From Candidatus Odyssella thessalonicensis (lineage in GTDB: Bacteria > Pseudomonadota > Alphaproteobacteria > Bin65): 6,279 nucleotides of DNA. A program made the translations under genes and the position numbers. Shown here piece by piece: positions 5,241 to 6,279 of this stretch (position 1 is the first letter of the stretch; each line of letters begins with the position of its first letter). The stretch is from positions 1 through 6,279 of the forward strand of contig SBBV01000052.1 in NCBI GenBank assembly GCA_005240015.1, in the 5' to 3' direction. Under the pieces are notes generated by a model. The model had not been told where the DNA came from. It ran no database searches and was given only the letters and a program-made list of their open reading frames with translations.

Positions 5241-6279
5241 GTGCCCTGGTACTTGAGGGGATTTCGCCCCTGGCTTCTCCTGACCCTGCTTTGCGCGGCG
5301 CTTTACCTGCCCGGCTTGGGCCCCCTTCCCGCGACCGACCGCGACGAGGGCCGCTTCATGCAGGCCTCGCGGCAGATGATCGAGACCGGCGACCTCGTCC
5401 GCATCCGCTACATGCACGAGGCGCGCAACAAGAAGCCCGCCGGCATTCACTGGCTGCAGGTCGCATCGGTCGGCGCGCTCTCGACGGCGGCGTCGCCCGA
5501 GCGCTGGCCCTATCGTCTGCCCTCGGCGCTCGGCGCGCTCGCCGCGGTGCTTTTGCTGTTCGCTGCCGGCGAGCGCCTGTTCGACCGCAAGACCGGGTTC
5601 CTCGCCGCAGCCCTGCTCGCCAGCTCGCTGATGCTCACCTGGGAAGCGCACATCGCCAAGACCGACGCGGTGCTGCTGGCGACCGTGATGGCGGCGCAGT
5701 TCGCGCTGGTGCGCCTGTTCGTGGCCGATCGCGACGGCAATGGCGCGCCCGGCTGGGCGCCCTACATGCTGTGGGCTTCGCTCGGCGTCGGCATCCTCAT
5801 CAAAGGGCCGATCACGCCGCTGGTCGCCGGCCTCACTGCGATCGGCATGTGGGTATTCGGTTTCTGGCGCAATTTCTGGCGTCAGGCGAAGCCCCTTGTC
5901 GGCGTGCCGCTGATGCTCGTGATCGCGGCGCCGTGGTTCGTCGCCATCATCCTCGCCGACCCGGATTTCGTGCGCGAATCGGCCGGCCACGATTTCTTCA
6001 AGAAGCTGATCTCGTTCCAGGAAACCCATGGCGGGCCGCCGGGCTATTATCTCCTCGCCTCGATCGCGACCTTTGCGCCGGGCTCGCTGTTCATGGGGCT
6101 CGCGGTCTGGTGGGCGTGGCGCCAGCGGCGCGAGCGCGAGATTGCGCTCTGCCTCTTCTGGCTGATCCCGTTCTGGCTGATCCTCGAGATCGTGCCGACC
6201 AAGCTGCCGCATTACATCCTGCCGGCCTATCCGGCGCTGGCGCTCGTCGTGGCGCGCGCGGTGCTCGCGGTCGAGGAAG
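5241..6279 (+). CDS. ArnT/PMT-type glycosyltransferase family 39 membrane protein (3' end cut by window edge)
   Basis: This integral inner-membrane glycosyltransferase should use a polyprenyl-phosphate-linked sugar and transfer it on the periplasmic side, as ArnT does with lipid A. I read it from the GTG at 5241 for 346 codons to the window end; ArnT-family proteins have roughly 500-550 residues, so about a third is missing. GGAG at 5228-5231, nine bases upstream, supports this start; the next ATG (5358) would delete the first helix and the catalytic loop. After helix 1 (about 9-27) the first periplasmic loop has TDRDEGRF (32-39), with D35-E36 at the expected catalytic/metal-binding acidic position. 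Then come RNKKPAGIHWLQ (62-73), AHIAKTDAVLL (136-146), FQETHGGPPGYY (259-270) and TKLPHYILPAYPALA (320-334), all typical of the family. It is transcribed away from the GT2 operon, which could supply its lipid-linked donor. Acceptor and sugar are unknown. Confidence 0.92.
   Translation, partial: MPWYLRGFRPWLLLTLLCAALYLPGLGPLPATDRDEGRFMQASRQMIETGDLVRIRYMHEARNKKPAGIHWLQVASVGALSTAASPERWPYRLPSALGALAAVLLLFAAGERLFDRKTGFLAAALLASSLMLTWEAHIAKTDAVLLATVMAAQFALVRLFVADRDGNGAPGWAPYMLWASLGVGILIKGPITPLVAGLTAIGMWVFGFWRNFWRQAKPLVGVPLMLVIAAPWFVAIILADPDFVRESAGHDFFKKLISFQETHGGPPGYYLLASIATFAPGSLFMGLAVWWAWRQRREREIALCLFWLIPFWLILEIVPTKLPHYILPAYPALALVVARAVLAVEE

Noticed and set aside
5169..6212. Minus-strand open frame of 347 codons
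   Set aside because: It is antisense to the GT39 gene, with an Arg/Glu/His-rich product and no domain, whereas the plus-strand frame has clear ArnT-type motifs.

Overview
The window comes from a high-GC bacterium. Its gene content (YciB/IspZ with the motifs of the alphaproteobacterial form, a small LAB_N membrane protein beside a DPM1-like glycosyltransferase, and an ArnT/PMT-type GT39 enzyme) suggests an alphaproteobacterium, perhaps Rhodospirillales-like. This assignment rests on protein style only; no rRNA or other taxonomic marker is present. No tRNA, rRNA, CRISPR array, insertion sequence or phage gene was seen.

Layout: positions 1-5078 are read on the minus strand and 5241-6279 on the plus strand. 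In minus-strand transcription order the genes are a GT2 polyprenyl-phosphate-sugar synthase-like enzyme (5078-4356), a three-helix LAB_N protein (4353-4009), a cytoplasmic gamma-glutamyltransferase-family Ntn hydrolase (4012-2162), a 142-base gap with a hairpin and a short direct repeat, a chimeric secreted/membrane protein (2019-1189), the septation/envelope protein YciB (1146-502), and a GNAT acetyltransferase cut by the left edge (482-1). Across a 162-base divergent gap, a GT39 glycosyltransferase starts with GTG at 5241 and runs off the right edge.

The first three minus-strand genes are tightly packed (2-base gap, then a 4-base ATGA overlap) and look like one operon. Together with the divergent GT39 gene they resemble a complete lipid-linked sugar pathway: GT2 would charge undecaprenyl phosphate with a sugar on the cytoplasmic face, the LAB_N protein could help present or flip it, and GT39 would transfer the sugar to lipid A or another acceptor on the periplasmic side. 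The logic matches eukaryotic Dol-P-Man synthase, MPDU1 and PMT/ALG enzymes. The LAB_N role is inference.

The most unusual object is the 276-residue frame at 1189-2019. Its first ~162 residues look like a secreted SH3-type envelope protein that stops where its C-terminal part should begin. The rest is the C-terminal quarter of a MATE/DinF efflux transporter, joined in frame near 1530. It is either an internal deletion that fused two neighbouring genes or an assembly artefact. A second point is that the GGT-family enzyme keeps the catalytic threonine and oxyanion glycines but lacks the residues that bind the gamma-glutamyl group in glutathione hydrolases.
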